64,000 bases of DNA from an uncultured Pseudomonadota bacterium (lineage in GTDB: Bacteria; Myxococcota_A; UBA796; SXON01). Where the stretch lies: NCBI GenBank assembly GCA_903921785.1, contig CAIXRH010000053.1, forward strand, positions 50,092-114,091, in the 5' to 3' direction. Of the stretch, positions 16,579 to 26,267 are shown piece after piece. A program made the position numbers and the translations under genes. Positions within the stretch are counted from its first letter, which is position 1. Each line of letters opens with the position of its first letter. The notes under the pieces are model-generated. The model worked only from the letters and a program-made list of their open reading frames with translations, searched no databases and was not told the origin of the DNA.

Positions 16579-19500
16579 TCAGCAGCCCGTGTTCACCAAC
16601 CCCGGCGTGCCGTGATCGCTCGTGTTGTAGGCGTCCACCGAGCGGCACCAGGCGGTGCTCACGTCGTTGGCGGTGTACGAGAACGCGGTGGAGCGCAGCT
16701 CCGCGCTGTACCCGGAGGTGTACGGGAACGCGGTGGTCCACGCCACCCGGTCGATCTCGCCGTCGAGGGGCGCGCTGAGCACGACCCGGTCGGCCGTGTT
16801 GCTCAGGGCGATGACGCCGCCCCAGGCGAAGTCCGCCGGGGCGCCGCCCATGGTGGTGGAGCTGGTGGAATAGCCGAGCTCCACGTAGCCGCCCGCCGGG
16901 ACGAGCAGGTCGTTGTCCACGGTCACGCTGCCGGCGTTGTCCGCCACGGTCCAGCCGCACATGCGGATGTCGGTGGAGGTGGTGTTGTAGACCTCCACCC
17001 ACTCGCCCGCGGGGTCGGTGGTGTACGCCGGGTTGGGCTGGATTTCGGTGATGATGAGGTCGCCCGCCGAGATGAGCCCCTCGTCGCAGTACGTGTCGCA
17101 GTCGTCGTCCGCGCCGTCGCGCACCTCGGTCGCGCCCACGTGGGCGGACGGATCGGTGTCGGCGCAGTCGTCACCGCCGTAGGCGTCGGAGTCGTCGCCA
17201 TCGCCGTCCTGGTCGTAGTCAGAGGCGCCGTCGCAGTCGGAGTCGGTGCCGTCGTACCAGGTCTCGGTGGCCGCCGGGCTGATGCGGCTGGAGTAGTCGT
17301 TGCAGTCGTCGCCGCCGTAGACGTCGGTGTCGTAGCCGTCGGCGTCGCGATCGTAGTCGCTGTTGCCGGCGCAGTCGGCGTCGACGCCGTCGTACCAGGC
17401 GTCCGACGCGCCGGGATGGGTGGAGAGCGTCAGGTCGTCGCAGTCGGTGCCGCCCCAGGACGAAGAGCGGTAGCCGTCCCCGTCCTGGTCGTAGTCGTCG
17501 GCGCCGTCGCAGTCGGCGTCGACCCCGTCGTACCAGGTCTCGTAGGCGCCGGGGTTGGTCGACGCGACGAGGTCGTCGCAGTCGTCCGCCGAGCCGTGGC
17601 CCGGGTAGCCGTCGCTCGTCCAGCCGTCGCCGTCGCGATCGTAGTCGTCGGCGCCGTCGCAGTCTTCGTCGACGCCGTCGTACCAGGTCTCGGTCCGGCC
17701 GGGGTGGATGCCGTCGTCGAGGTCGTCGCAGTCGTCGCCGCCGGCGACGGGAGCGTCGTAGCCGTCGCCGTCCTGGTCGAAGTCGTCTTCGCCGCCGCAG
17801 TCCTGGTCGATGCCGTCGTACCAGGTCTCGGTGGCGCCGGGGTTGATCGTCGGGTCGGCGTCGTCGCAGTCGGAGCCGCCGCCGCCTTCGCCCACGTAGC
17901 CGTCGCCGTCCAGATCGAAGTCGCTGGTGCCGGAGCAGTCCTGGTCGATGCCGTCGTAGGGCGTGTCGGCGGCGCCGGGGTGGATGGACGCGGTGGTGTC
18001 CGCGCAGTCGGTGCCGCCGGCCGCGACGGCGTCGTAGCCGTCCCCGTCCTGGTCGTTGTCGTTTGCCCCGTCGCAATTGCTGTCGGTGCCGTCGTACCAG
18101 GCGTCGGTGGCGCCCGGGTAGATGTGATCGTCGAGATCGTCGCAGTCGGCGCCGCCGCCGATCGGGTCGTCGTACCCGTCCCCGTCCTGGTCGTAGTCGT
18201 CGGCGCCGTCGCAGTCCTGGTCCACGCCGTCGTACCAGGCTTCGGGTACACCGGGGTTGATCGTGATGTCCGCATCGTCGCAGTCGCCGCCGCCGACGAC
18301 GCTGGACATGTAGCCGTCGCCGTCGAGGTCGTAGTCGCTGGTCACGGAGCAATCGCTGTCGATGCCGTCGTAAGGCGTATCGGTCGCGCCAGGGTAGATC
18401 GCGGCGTTGGTGTCGTCGCAGTCATCGCCCCCGAGGGCGAGCGCCTCGTGGCCGTCGGCGTCCTTGTCATAGTCGTCGTCGCCCGCGCAGTCGCCGTCGG
18501 TGCCGTCGTACCAGACCTCGATCGCGCCCGGGAAGGTGGTCGCGGTCGTGTCGTCGCAGTCGTCGCCGCCGTAGCCGTCGACGTCGTGGCCGTCGTGATC
18601 CTGATCGTAGTCGTCGTTGCCGAGGCAGTCGCTGTCGACGCCGTCGTACCAGGCGTCGCTGTTTCCGGGGAAGCGCGTCGCGTCGGTGTCGTCGCAGTCG
18701 GTGCCGCCGCCGGCCGCGGCGTCCACCCCGTCGCCGTCCTGGTCGTAGTCGTCGTTGCCCGCGCAGTCGGAGTCCTTCCCGTCGTACCAGGTGTCCGGTG
18801 CGCCGGGGTAGATCGTGGCGTTGGTGTCGTTGCAGTCGTCGCCGCCGCTGCGGGTCGTCTGGTGGCCGTCGAGGTCCTTGTCGTAGTCGTCGTTGCCCAG
18901 GCAGTCGCTGTCGATGCCGTCGTACCAGGCGTCGAGCGCGCCGGGGAAGATCGCGGGATCGGCGTCGTCGCAGTCGTCGCCGCCGCCAGAGGGGTCGTCG
19001 TGGCCGTCGAGGTCGGCGTCGTAGTCGTCCGCGCCGTCGCAGTTGCTGTCCACGCCGTCGTACCAGGCGTCGGTCGCGGCGGGGTTGAGGTTCGGGTCGG
19101 CGTCGTCGCAGTCGCCATCGACCTCGGCGTAGCCGTCGCCGTCGTCGTCCACGTAGATCGTGCCTTCGTCCACCGCCCCGTCGCAGTCGTTGTCGGTGGC
19201 GTCGGGCAGCTCGGGCGCGTCGGGGAAGACGGTGTTGTTGTCGTCGTCGCAGTCGCCGTCGCAGTCGGTGACGCCGTCGTGGTCGAGGTCGAGGCAGTCC
19301 TCGACGTGCAGATCGGTCGTGCAGTCGCCGACGAGGCCCACCGGGTCGGTGAGGGTGAGGACGATGGTGTGGTCGCCGCCGTGGGCGGGCGTCCACGGCC
19401 AGGCGACGACGCCCGCGCTGGTGGGGGAGCCGGACCAGATCACCCCGTCCTTGTCGCTCTCGAGTACGCCGGTGAGCTGCGCGGGGTCGGTGTGATCGTC

Positions 19501-19935
19501 CATCGCGCCGGCCGTGACGTCGATCGACTCGCCGAGGCGCATGGCCTGGCCGGTGGTCGGCGAGGAGAACGAGCAGGTGGGCGCAGAGTTCGGCTCCGGG
19601 ACGATCTCCACGCTGTCCTGGCCCACCTTGTCGCTGCTGTCGGTCACAAAGAGGGTGAGCACGTGGTCGGCGTTGGACAGGGCCACCGTCCAGCCCATGT
19701 TTCCGCCGTCGCACGCCACGCCCGGCGCTGCTGCGAGCACCCCGTCCACATCGCTCTCCAGCGAGTAGGTGAGGGTGTCCTCCTGCTTCTCGTCGTCGAC
19801 CTGGGCGCAGATCTCCACTGGGCTCGCCGGATCGAAGCTGGTGCCATCCACCGGCCGCAGCAGCGTGACCTCCGGCGCGTCATTCGCCGATTTGAACATC
19901 GCATCCTGGCAGGCAAGAAGGAGCAGGAGGGTCAT
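16579..19935 (-). CDS. Giant MopE-repeat lipoprotein with C-terminal lamin-tail domain
   Basis: 1118 residues. 'MTLLLLLAC' is a minimal lipoprotein signal. Residues ~20-215 hold two Ig/cadherin-like modules ('DAPEVTLLRPVDGTSF', 'SAPTCSFSSPTTG'). From ~215 come calcium-like 'DLDHDGVTDCDGDCDDD' units, then 14 units of a 46-residue repeat, 'WYDGxDxDCxGxxDYDxDxDG...GGDDCDD...PGA', each with two Cys and many Asp. The C-terminal ~160 residues are a lamin-tail (LTD) domain: 'IITEIQPNPA', 'GEWVEVYNTTS', 'AFPYTSGYSAELRS'. MopE-like repeats are associated with metal binding. A cell-surface, calcium- or metal-stabilised stalk is the likely role. The repeat number probably varies between strains. Confidence 0.88.
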   Translation of the reverse strand: MTLLLLLACQDAMFKSANDAPEVTLLRPVDGTSFDPASPVEICAQVDDEKQEDTLTYSLESDVDGVLAAAPGVACDGGNMGWTVALSNADHVLTLFVTDSSDKVGQDSVEIVPEPNSAPTCSFSSPTTGQAMRLGESIDVTAGAMDDHTDPAQLTGVLESDKDGVIWSGSPTSAGVVAWPWTPAHGGDHTIVLTLTDPVGLVGDCTTDLHVEDCLDLDHDGVTDCDGDCDDDNNTVFPDAPELPDATDNDCDGAVDEGTIYVDDDGDGYAEVDGDCDDADPNLNPAATDAWYDGVDSNCDGADDYDADLDGHDDPSGGGDDCDDADPAIFPGALDAWYDGIDSDCLGNDDYDKDLDGHQTTRSGGDDCNDTNATIYPGAPDTWYDGKDSDCAGNDDYDQDGDGVDAAAGGGTDCDDTDATRFPGNSDAWYDGVDSDCLGNDDYDQDHDGHDVDGYGGDDCDDTTATTFPGAIEVWYDGTDGDCAGDDDYDKDADGHEALALGGDDCDDTNAAIYPGATDTPYDGIDSDCSVTSDYDLDGDGYMSSVVGGGDCDDADITINPGVPEAWYDGVDQDCDGADDYDQDGDGYDDPIGGGADCDDLDDHIYPGATDAWYDGTDSNCDGANDNDQDGDGYDAVAAGGTDCADTTASIHPGAADTPYDGIDQDCSGTSDFDLDGDGYVGEGGGGSDCDDADPTINPGATETWYDGIDQDCGGEDDFDQDGDGYDAPVAGGDDCDDLDDGIHPGRTETWYDGVDEDCDGADDYDRDGDGWTSDGYPGHGSADDCDDLVASTNPGAYETWYDGVDADCDGADDYDQDGDGYRSSSWGGTDCDDLTLSTHPGASDAWYDGVDADCAGNSDYDRDADGYDTDVYGGDDCNDYSSRISPAATETWYDGTDSDCDGASDYDQDGDGDDSDAYGGDDCADTDPSAHVGATEVRDGADDDCDTYCDEGLISAGDLIITEIQPNPAYTTDPAGEWVEVYNTTSTDIRMCGWTVADNAGSVTVDNDLLVPAGGYVELGYSTSSTTMGGAPADFAWGGVIALSNTADRVVLSAPLDGEIDRVAWTTAFPYTSGYSAELRSTAFSYTANDVSTAWCRSVDAYNTSDHGTPGLVNTGC
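17125..19068 (-). repeat. 138-bp coding tandem repeat (14 units)
   Basis: Fourteen in-frame units of 46 codons inside the MopE-repeat gene; unit 11 carries a 4-codon insertion. The units are diverged at the edges but share the TGGTACGACGGC and GACTGCGACGAC blocks. The next partial unit begins at 17124. Confidence 0.85.
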
Positions 19936-20084
19936 GGCGCCCCAGGTCTACCCCAGGATACCGCCACCCGCTATGCTTCGCGGCGTTGTCATCAAAACGT
20001 GTGTCCCCCGTTTCTCGGGCGAGACGAGGAGGCCGGTCGGGGGGGGCGCGTGATAAGTCGGCGTGCCCTCCGGAGTGGACGCCC

Positions 20085-21023
20085 ATGGAGATCCGCCTTT
20101 TCGCTGGCAACGCCAACCCCACGCAGGCCCGCAGCATCGCCGAGCACCTCGGCTGCCCGCTCGGCGCCGCCCGGGTGACCCGGTTCTCCGACGGGGAGAT
20201 CCAGGTGGAGATCGACGAGAACGTCCGAGGTCGGGACGTCTTCCTGGTGCAGCCCACCAGCTCCCCGGCGAACGACCACCTGATGGAGCTGCTGATCCTG
20301 GCCGACGCGTGCAAGCGCGCCAGCGCCGGCCGGGTCACCGCGGTGATCCCCTACTACGGCTACTCCCGCCAGGACCGGAAGGTCGCGCCCCGCGCGCCGA
20401 TCACCGCCAAGCTGGTGGCCGACCTCATCCAGACCTCCGGCGTCGACCGCGTCGTCACGATGGACCTCCACGCTGGCCAGATCCAGGGCTTCTTCGACAT
20501 CCCGGTGGACAACCTCTACGGCGGCCCCACCCTCTCCGAGTATGTGCTCCGGCACCTCGAGGTCGGCAACTGCGTGGTCGTGAGCCCCGACGCCGGCGGC
20601 GTGGAGCGCGCCCGCGGCTTCGCCAAGCGTATCGGCGCCACCATCGCCATCATCGACAAGCGGCGCTCGGGCCCCAACAAAGCCGAGGTACTCCACCTCA
20701 TCGGCGACGTGCGCGACAAGACCGCCATCATCGTCGACGACATGATCGACACCGCGGGCACCCTCCAGAAGGCCGCCCAGGCCGTGCAGGACAACGGCGC
20801 CAAGGCGGTCTACGCCGTCGCTACCCACGCGGTGCTCAGCGGACCCTCCGTCGAGCGCATCCGCGAGAGCGTGCTCCAGAAGGTCTTCGTCACCGACACC
20901 ATCCCGCTCAGCGCGCTCGGCCAGGCCGAGCCGAAGATCAGCACGGTGCCCGTGGCGCGCGTGCTCGCCGAGGCCATCCGTAGCATCCACAGCAACGACT
21001 CGGTGTCGAGGTTGTTTCGATAG
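20085..21023 (+). CDS. prs: Ribose-phosphate pyrophosphokinase
   Basis: 312 residues, standard class I PRPP synthetase. It makes PRPP from ribose-5-phosphate and ATP for nucleotide, His and Trp synthesis. Motifs: 'RFSDGEIQVEI', 'YYGYSRQDRK' in the catalytic flexible region, 'DLHAGQIQGFFDIPVDNLY', and the PRPP-binding loop 'IVDDMIDTAGTL'. The start at 20085 follows CCGGAG; the track's upstream extension (19986) has no homology. The 149-base upstream gap could hold divergent promoters with the MopE gene. purB lies 4 kb away. Confidence 0.97.
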   Translation: MEIRLFAGNANPTQARSIAEHLGCPLGAARVTRFSDGEIQVEIDENVRGRDVFLVQPTSSPANDHLMELLILADACKRASAGRVTAVIPYYGYSRQDRKVAPRAPITAKLVADLIQTSGVDRVVTMDLHAGQIQGFFDIPVDNLYGGPTLSEYVLRHLEVGNCVVVSPDAGGVERARGFAKRIGATIAIIDKRRSGPNKAEVLHLIGDVRDKTAIIVDDMIDTAGTLQKAAQAVQDNGAKAVYAVATHAVLSGPSVERIRESVLQKVFVTDTIPLSALGQAEPKISTVPVARVLAEAIRSIHSNDSVSRLFR

Positions 21024-21074
21024 ATGTTAGGCTTTAGACCTTAGGCTTTCGGCTTCGGGTCCGAACGAGGGTGC

Positions 21075-21152
21075 GAAGGGAGTGGTGGTCGGGGGAGGGC
21101 GTGCTGCCCGGTCGTCGTCGGTGATCGAGGAGCCGCCGGGGCGAGAATGGGG
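21075..21152 (-). repeat. Dispersed intergenic repeat, copy D (inverted)
   Basis: Minus-strand copy reading CCATTCTCGCCCCGGCGGCTCCTCGATCACCG, then a degenerate second half. It forms a head-to-head pair with copy E in the 240-base gap between the convergent prs and GH1-like genes. The gap also holds two direct TTAGGCTTT blocks 14 bases apart just after the prs stop (21027 and 21041). Confidence 0.6.
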
Positions 21153-21167
21153 CGCGGATCGCCCGCC

Positions 21168-21241
21168 CCGCCAGGCTCACGACGAGGGCTCCTCGACCGC
21201 CGACGGCCCCGGGGGGCCAGCCCGGTGAGGTGCCGCGGCCC
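21168..21241 (+). repeat. Dispersed intergenic repeat, copy E
   Basis: Plus-strand copy facing copy D: GCCAGGCTCACGACGAGGGCTCCTCGACCGCCGACGG then CGGGGGGCCAGCCCGGTGAGG. Here the first stem is replaced by CGAGG-gct-CCTCG. Confidence 0.55.
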
Positions 21242-21263
21242 TTGAGCAGGTTCGTCGTTGCGT

Positions 21264-22031
21264 TCAGCCAACCCAGCGGACGCCCACGCCAGCCGGGCGC
21301 TCGCCGCTGGTGAGGAAGATGGGCTTGCCCAGCCCGCCGAGGCGCTGGAGCGTGTGGTCGCGCGCGGCGTCGTCGTCGCCGACCTGCGCCTCGCCGGGCA
21401 GCGTCACCACGCCGGCCCAGTCCACGCCGACGAAGTCGAGGGCGGGCGTGCCGTTGGGCAGCTCGCCGACGAGGGCGAACGGCGGCGCCAGCTTGCCCGA
21501 GGCGAGCACGCCGACCCAGGCGTCGGGGCCGAGGCGCTCCCGGAGCGCGACCTCGGCGCGGCCGCGGAGGGTGTCGGCGGTCCAGCGGGCCCAGGTGGCG
21601 ATGGTGCCGATCGCGGGCGGGCGACCGCCGAAACCGACGGTTCGGTGGAGGTGGAGGTAGGCCGCGGCGTGGGCGTCGAGGAGCACGCGGAGCGCCGCGC
21701 GGGCGTCTCCGTCGTACCAGGAGGCCTCCTCCAGCGGCCCACGGATCGGGGCCCACCAGCGCACCTGCGTGCCGACGCGCTGCGCGACCCGATCCACGTA
21801 GCAGCTCCACCCGGCGAGCACGTCGGGATCGAGCCAGCCGTGGTGGGCGATCACCCAGTCGGGGAGGGCGCCGGCGTGGAGGACCACCACGGGCTCTTCG
21901 CCGGCGGCGCGGACTGCGCGGAGCTCGGCGGCCAGCGCGTCGAGGGTGTCGGTTGCGTAGCCGCCCCGCGTGGGCTCCACGCGGGCCCACGAGGCGGTGA
22001 CGATTCGAGGTCGGGCGCGGCGGGGGTCCAC
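21264..22031 (-). CDS. Degenerate glycoside hydrolase family 1-like TIM-barrel protein
   Basis: 255 residues; GH1 enzymes are usually ~450. The GH1 framework can be followed: 'TASWARVEPTRGGY' (normally SWxRxxPxG), 'AAELRAVRAAGEEPVVVLHAGALPDWV' (normally GIxPxVTLxHxxxPxxL), 'GWLDPDVLAGWSCYVDRVAQRVGTQVRWWAPIRG' and 'AAYLHLHR'. The acid/base 'NEP' is replaced by 'PIRG', and the nucleophile 'TENG' region reads 'LTSGE'. Hydrolysis by the normal GH1 mechanism therefore looks unlikely; it may be a binding or regulatory pseudo-enzyme. The GTG start lies 5 bases after TAACTG and 32 bases from divergent pfkA. Confidence 0.6.
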   Translation of the reverse strand: MDPRRARPRIVTASWARVEPTRGGYATDTLDALAAELRAVRAAGEEPVVVLHAGALPDWVIAHHGWLDPDVLAGWSCYVDRVAQRVGTQVRWWAPIRGPLEEASWYDGDARAALRVLLDAHAAAYLHLHRTVGFGGRPPAIGTIATWARWTADTLRGRAEVALRERLGPDAWVGVLASGKLAPPFALVGELPNGTPALDFVGVDWAGVVTLPGEAQVGDDDAARDHTLQRLGGLGKPIFLTSGERPAGVGVRWVG

Positions 22032-22063
22032 GCGCGCAGTTACCCGGGGGCGCGGGAGCGAGC

Positions 22064-23101
22064 ATGTCGCGGCACGTGGGAATCCTCACCGGCGGGGGCG
22101 ATGCGCCGGGGCTCAACGCGGTGATCCGCGCGGTCGTGAAGTACGGCGTGGGCCAGAAGGGCTGGCTGATCACCGGCATCGAAGACGCGTTCGATGGGCT
22201 CATCGCCCGCCCGATGCGCCTGCGTCGCCTCGTGCCCCGTTCCTGCGGCGGGCTGCTCCAGAAGGGCGGAACCATGCTCGGCACCACCAACCGGGGCGAC
22301 CCCTTCTCCTGGAGGGACGGGAAGAACCACGCTCACGACGTGCGCGTCGAGCTCGATCGCCTCGGCATCGAGGGGCTCATCGTCGTCGGCGGCGACGGCA
22401 CCATGCGCATCGCGCAGCGGCTGATGATCGAGGAAGGCGTGCCCGTCGTCGGCGTACCCAAGACCATCGACAACGACCTCGGCGCCACCGACCAGACCTT
22501 CGGCTTCCAGAGCGCGGTCGACTGTGTCACCGACGCCCTGGATCGCCTCCACACCACCGCCGAGAGCCACGACCGCTGCATTGTGGTGGAGGTGATGGGC
22601 CGAGACGCCGGCTTCATCGCCATGCACGGCGGCATCGCCGGTGGCGCCGACATCATCCTCATCCCCGAGCTCCCCTGGGACCTCGCCCGGCTCCGCGCCA
22701 AGCTGGAGCAGCGGCGCAACATCGGGCGTCCGTTCTCGCTGATCGTGGTGTCGGAAGCCGCGCGCCCCATCGGCGGGCCCGACCCCAAGGGCCGCGCCGG
22801 TCAGCTCGTCGTCGACGCGCTCAAAGAAGCCGAGCCCGACCTCGACATCCGCCTCATGGTCCTCGGCCACCTCCAGCGCGGCGGCTCGCCCGTGGCGGTC
22901 GACCGCGTGCTCGCCACCCGCTTCGGCATCACCGCGGTGGACCTTGTCTCCGAAGGGCGCTGGGGCGAGATGGTCGCGCTCCGCGACGGCCGGGTGATCG
23001 GCGTGCCGCTGAGCGAGGCGGTGAAGGCCAACCGGGTGGTGGACGTGGCCGGCGAGCTGGTGCACACCGCGCGGGCGGTGGGGGTGGAGCTCGGGGGGTG
23101 A
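22064..23101 (+). CDS. pfkA: 6-phosphofructokinase
   Basis: 345 residues; phosphorylates fructose-6-phosphate in glycolysis. Motifs: 'GILTGGGDAPGLNAVIR', 'VVGGDGTMRIA', 'VPKTIDNDL', 'EVMGRDAGFIA' and 'GHLQRGGSP'. At the positions that separate phosphoryl donors, it has Gly in GGDG (ATP-like) and Lys in PKTID (a Lys also seen in PPi-dependent forms); this G/K pairing is like actinobacterial ATP-PFKs, so ATP use is favoured but not certain. GGGAG supports the start. It converges with the lipoprotein ending at 23105. Confidence 0.95.
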   Translation: MSRHVGILTGGGDAPGLNAVIRAVVKYGVGQKGWLITGIEDAFDGLIARPMRLRRLVPRSCGGLLQKGGTMLGTTNRGDPFSWRDGKNHAHDVRVELDRLGIEGLIVVGGDGTMRIAQRLMIEEGVPVVGVPKTIDNDLGATDQTFGFQSAVDCVTDALDRLHTTAESHDRCIVVEVMGRDAGFIAMHGGIAGGADIILIPELPWDLARLRAKLEQRRNIGRPFSLIVVSEAARPIGGPDPKGRAGQLVVDALKEAEPDLDIRLMVLGHLQRGGSPVAVDRVLATRFGITAVDLVSEGRWGEMVALRDGRVIGVPLSEAVKANRVVDVAGELVHTARAVGVELGG

Positions 23102-23104
23102 GCG

Positions 23105-23830
23105 CTACTTCGTCTTGAACGCGTACCCGATGGACTCGGCGTGCTGCTCAAGCAGCTCCAGATAGTCCATGGCGGCGGGGGAAGGATCGGCCGCGTAGGC
23201 CGCCTTCGCGAGGGCCATCGCGTTGTCGAGGTTGCCGGCGCGCTCGGCGGCCACGGCGTCGTTGTGGAGCTGCCGGGCGGTGCCGGGCTCAGGGTCGGCG
23301 TACACGGTGCGGCGGATGGTCTCCGGGAGGGGGACCAGCTTGTCCGCCAGGCCGTCGGCCACGTCGGCCGTGAGGCGGGTGTGGAGCTCGGGGTTGGCGG
23401 GGATGTCGAGGTCGCCGCCGGAGACCCAGCTCCCCCGAAGGTCCCGCTCCGAGGAGGAGGAGAAGCGCATCGGCTCCACGCCCGGGCCCTGAACCGACAT
23501 CTCGCCGCGGGCCCAGCCGTGAAGCGTGTAGCGGCGCCGCTCGAAGTACACCGAGTTTCCGTAGTCGAGACCAGGGTAGTTCCCCTCGACGTCGACCGTG
23601 GTGGTGACCAGATCGTCGCACTTGGCGACGAAGATCTTCTGCTCGGCGTCCGGACGCACATCCACCCCCGGGCGGGCGCCCAGGGCCTTCACCAGCGCGT
23701 CGGCCAGCGGGCGACAGTCCTTGTCCATCGCCACGATCGCCACGGTGGTGGTGGTGACCGGGTAGGCGGACACAGGCTGCTCTTCCCAGGAGACCTGGTG
23801 GACGCACCCGAAGAGCAGGAGTCCGAGCAT
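23105..23830 (-). CDS. Lipoprotein with C-terminal helical repeat
   Basis: 241 residues. 'MLGLLLFGC' is a lipoprotein signal; a GTG three bases earlier (23833) is an alternative. The middle (~25-170) is mixed alpha/beta with 'TTTVAIVAMDKDCRPLADALVKAL', reminiscent of periplasmic proteins that assemble with LpoB/CsgG-like folds, but similarity is weak. The C-terminus (~180-241) has a TPR-like helical pair ('NDAVAAERAGNLDNAMALAKAAY'). TACACT ends 7 bases before the ATG. Function unknown. Confidence 0.7.
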   Translation of the reverse strand: MLGLLLFGCVHQVSWEEQPVSAYPVTTTTVAIVAMDKDCRPLADALVKALGARPGVDVRPDAEQKIFVAKCDDLVTTTVDVEGNYPGLDYGNSVYFERRRYTLHGWARGEMSVQGPGVEPMRFSSSSERDLRGSWVSGGDLDIPANPELHTRLTADVADGLADKLVPLPETIRRTVYADPEPGTARQLHNDAVAAERAGNLDNAMALAKAAYAADPSPAAMDYLELLEQHAESIGYAFKTK

Positions 23831-23895
23831 CACGGACAGTGTAGACCGTTTTGCGCGGGCCGGAGTGCAGGAAGCGTGCAGAGACGGTCACTCGG

Positions 23896-23935
23896 CGTCA
23901 TCGGGGCGCGACGATCCGCCACGCCTTCGATGACG
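23896..23935 (-). terminator. Inverted repeat downstream of purB
   Basis: CGTCATCG...CGATGACG, a perfect 8-bp inverted repeat with an inner GGCG/CGCC extension, 18 bases past the purB stop on the minus strand and just before the next lipoprotein promoter. It has no T-run, so terminator is a guess; an operator is possible because it contains TGACGTCA. Confidence 0.4.
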
Positions 23936-23952
23936 TCAGCCGCAAACAACGA

Positions 23953-25251
<1,299 letters not shown>

Positions 25252-25359
25252 CGGCGCTCCGGGAGGCGCGGGGGCTAACGCGGTGGGGCGTGCGGCGCGG
25301 TCCCGCGGTCCGCAGCCGGCGTGAGGGACCGGAAGGGGCAGGCGCCCCCTACGCGCACC

Positions 25360-26235
25360 TCAGTCGCTGGACACCATCGCCGGGCTGCAGGTGCGATCGC
25401 AGCCTTCGGAGCGGGCGTTGAACCAGCCTCCGGTCACCGCGTGGTAGGCGCCGACGTTGCCCGGCGGGGCCACGAACGAGGTCGTCCAGGTGCAGCCGTC
25501 GGCGTCGACGTCCTTGCGTACTTCTCCGCAGATGGCCGCGTCGGCCACGCCGTTGATGTACGCCACGGTCGTGGTGTAACAGGTGACGGTCGTGCCGTTG
25601 CCGAGGTCGAGATCGCCGCCGTCCCAGGTCCACTCGGTGCCGCCGGAGTAGGGGTTGGTCAGGTCCTCGGGGCACACGGTCGGGTCGGCCGGGCCCGCGG
25701 CGGCGGCCGTGAAGGTCGCCGTGTAGGGGCTCGGCGGGTCCTGGACGTCGCTGAACCGCAGCCCGCACATCGCGGCGGACTGGGTCTCGACCGAGCCGTC
25801 GCAGACGTTCGTGAGGTCCACCTCGCCGATCACCCCGTCGGCGATCTCTGCCGCCACCACACCGCTGCCGTCGTTGCTGCTGAACCTCCCGGTCCAGCGG
25901 ATGGGGAAGTTCGCGTTCTCGGTGACGCCGATGAAGTCGAACTGCACGGTGTAGCCGCCGTCCAGCTTCCCGGAGTCCGACGAATCGGTGACGTTGAGGG
26001 GCATCGGGTCGTACGTGGAAGGGAGGGCCGGGGTGCTCAGGGCCACGTCGCCCACGTCCCCGCCGCCCTCGTTCCAGTAGGAGACGTAGGTCCCGTCGTC
26101 GGTGTTGGTCCCGATGCCCTCCGCCATCGTGTACGTGGCGGTCTGGTCTTCGGCCCCGCCGACGTACCAGGTGGCCTTCAGGGTGCTGGTGGAGTCGGCG
26201 CAGGCGGCGAGGAGGAGGAGGGCGGTCAGGCGCAT
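25360..26235 (-). CDS. Cys-containing lipoprotein, unknown function
   Basis: 291 residues; start at 26235 gives 'MRLTALLLLAAC'. The mature protein is Asp/Thr/Gly-rich and probably all-beta, with paired Cys residues ('VCDGSVET', 'MCGLRF', 'VCPEDL', 'TCYTTT', 'ICGEVRK', 'GCDRTC') suggesting several disulfides. No family recognised. It is 33 bases downstream of the kinase on the same strand, so it may share its transcript. Confidence 0.7.
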   Translation of the reverse strand: MRLTALLLLAACADSTSTLKATWYVGGAEDQTATYTMAEGIGTNTDDGTYVSYWNEGGGDVGDVALSTPALPSTYDPMPLNVTDSSDSGKLDGGYTVQFDFIGVTENANFPIRWTGRFSSNDGSGVVAAEIADGVIGEVDLTNVCDGSVETQSAAMCGLRFSDVQDPPSPYTATFTAAAAGPADPTVCPEDLTNPYSGGTEWTWDGGDLDLGNGTTVTCYTTTVAYINGVADAAICGEVRKDVDADGCTWTTSFVAPPGNVGAYHAVTGGWFNARSEGCDRTCSPAMVSSD

Positions 26236-26267
26236 GCTCGTCGTGATGCAAAGGCCGTGCCGTCCCG

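Noticed and set aside
17125-19068. Possible CRISPR array from regular repeats
   Set aside because: Units are 138 bp, in frame, without unique spacers, and encode a clear MopE-type repeat.
21027-21049. Two TTAGGCTTT direct repeats after prs as an attachment site or operator
   Set aside because: Only two short copies 14 bases apart, no integrase or tRNA nearby; too weak to call.
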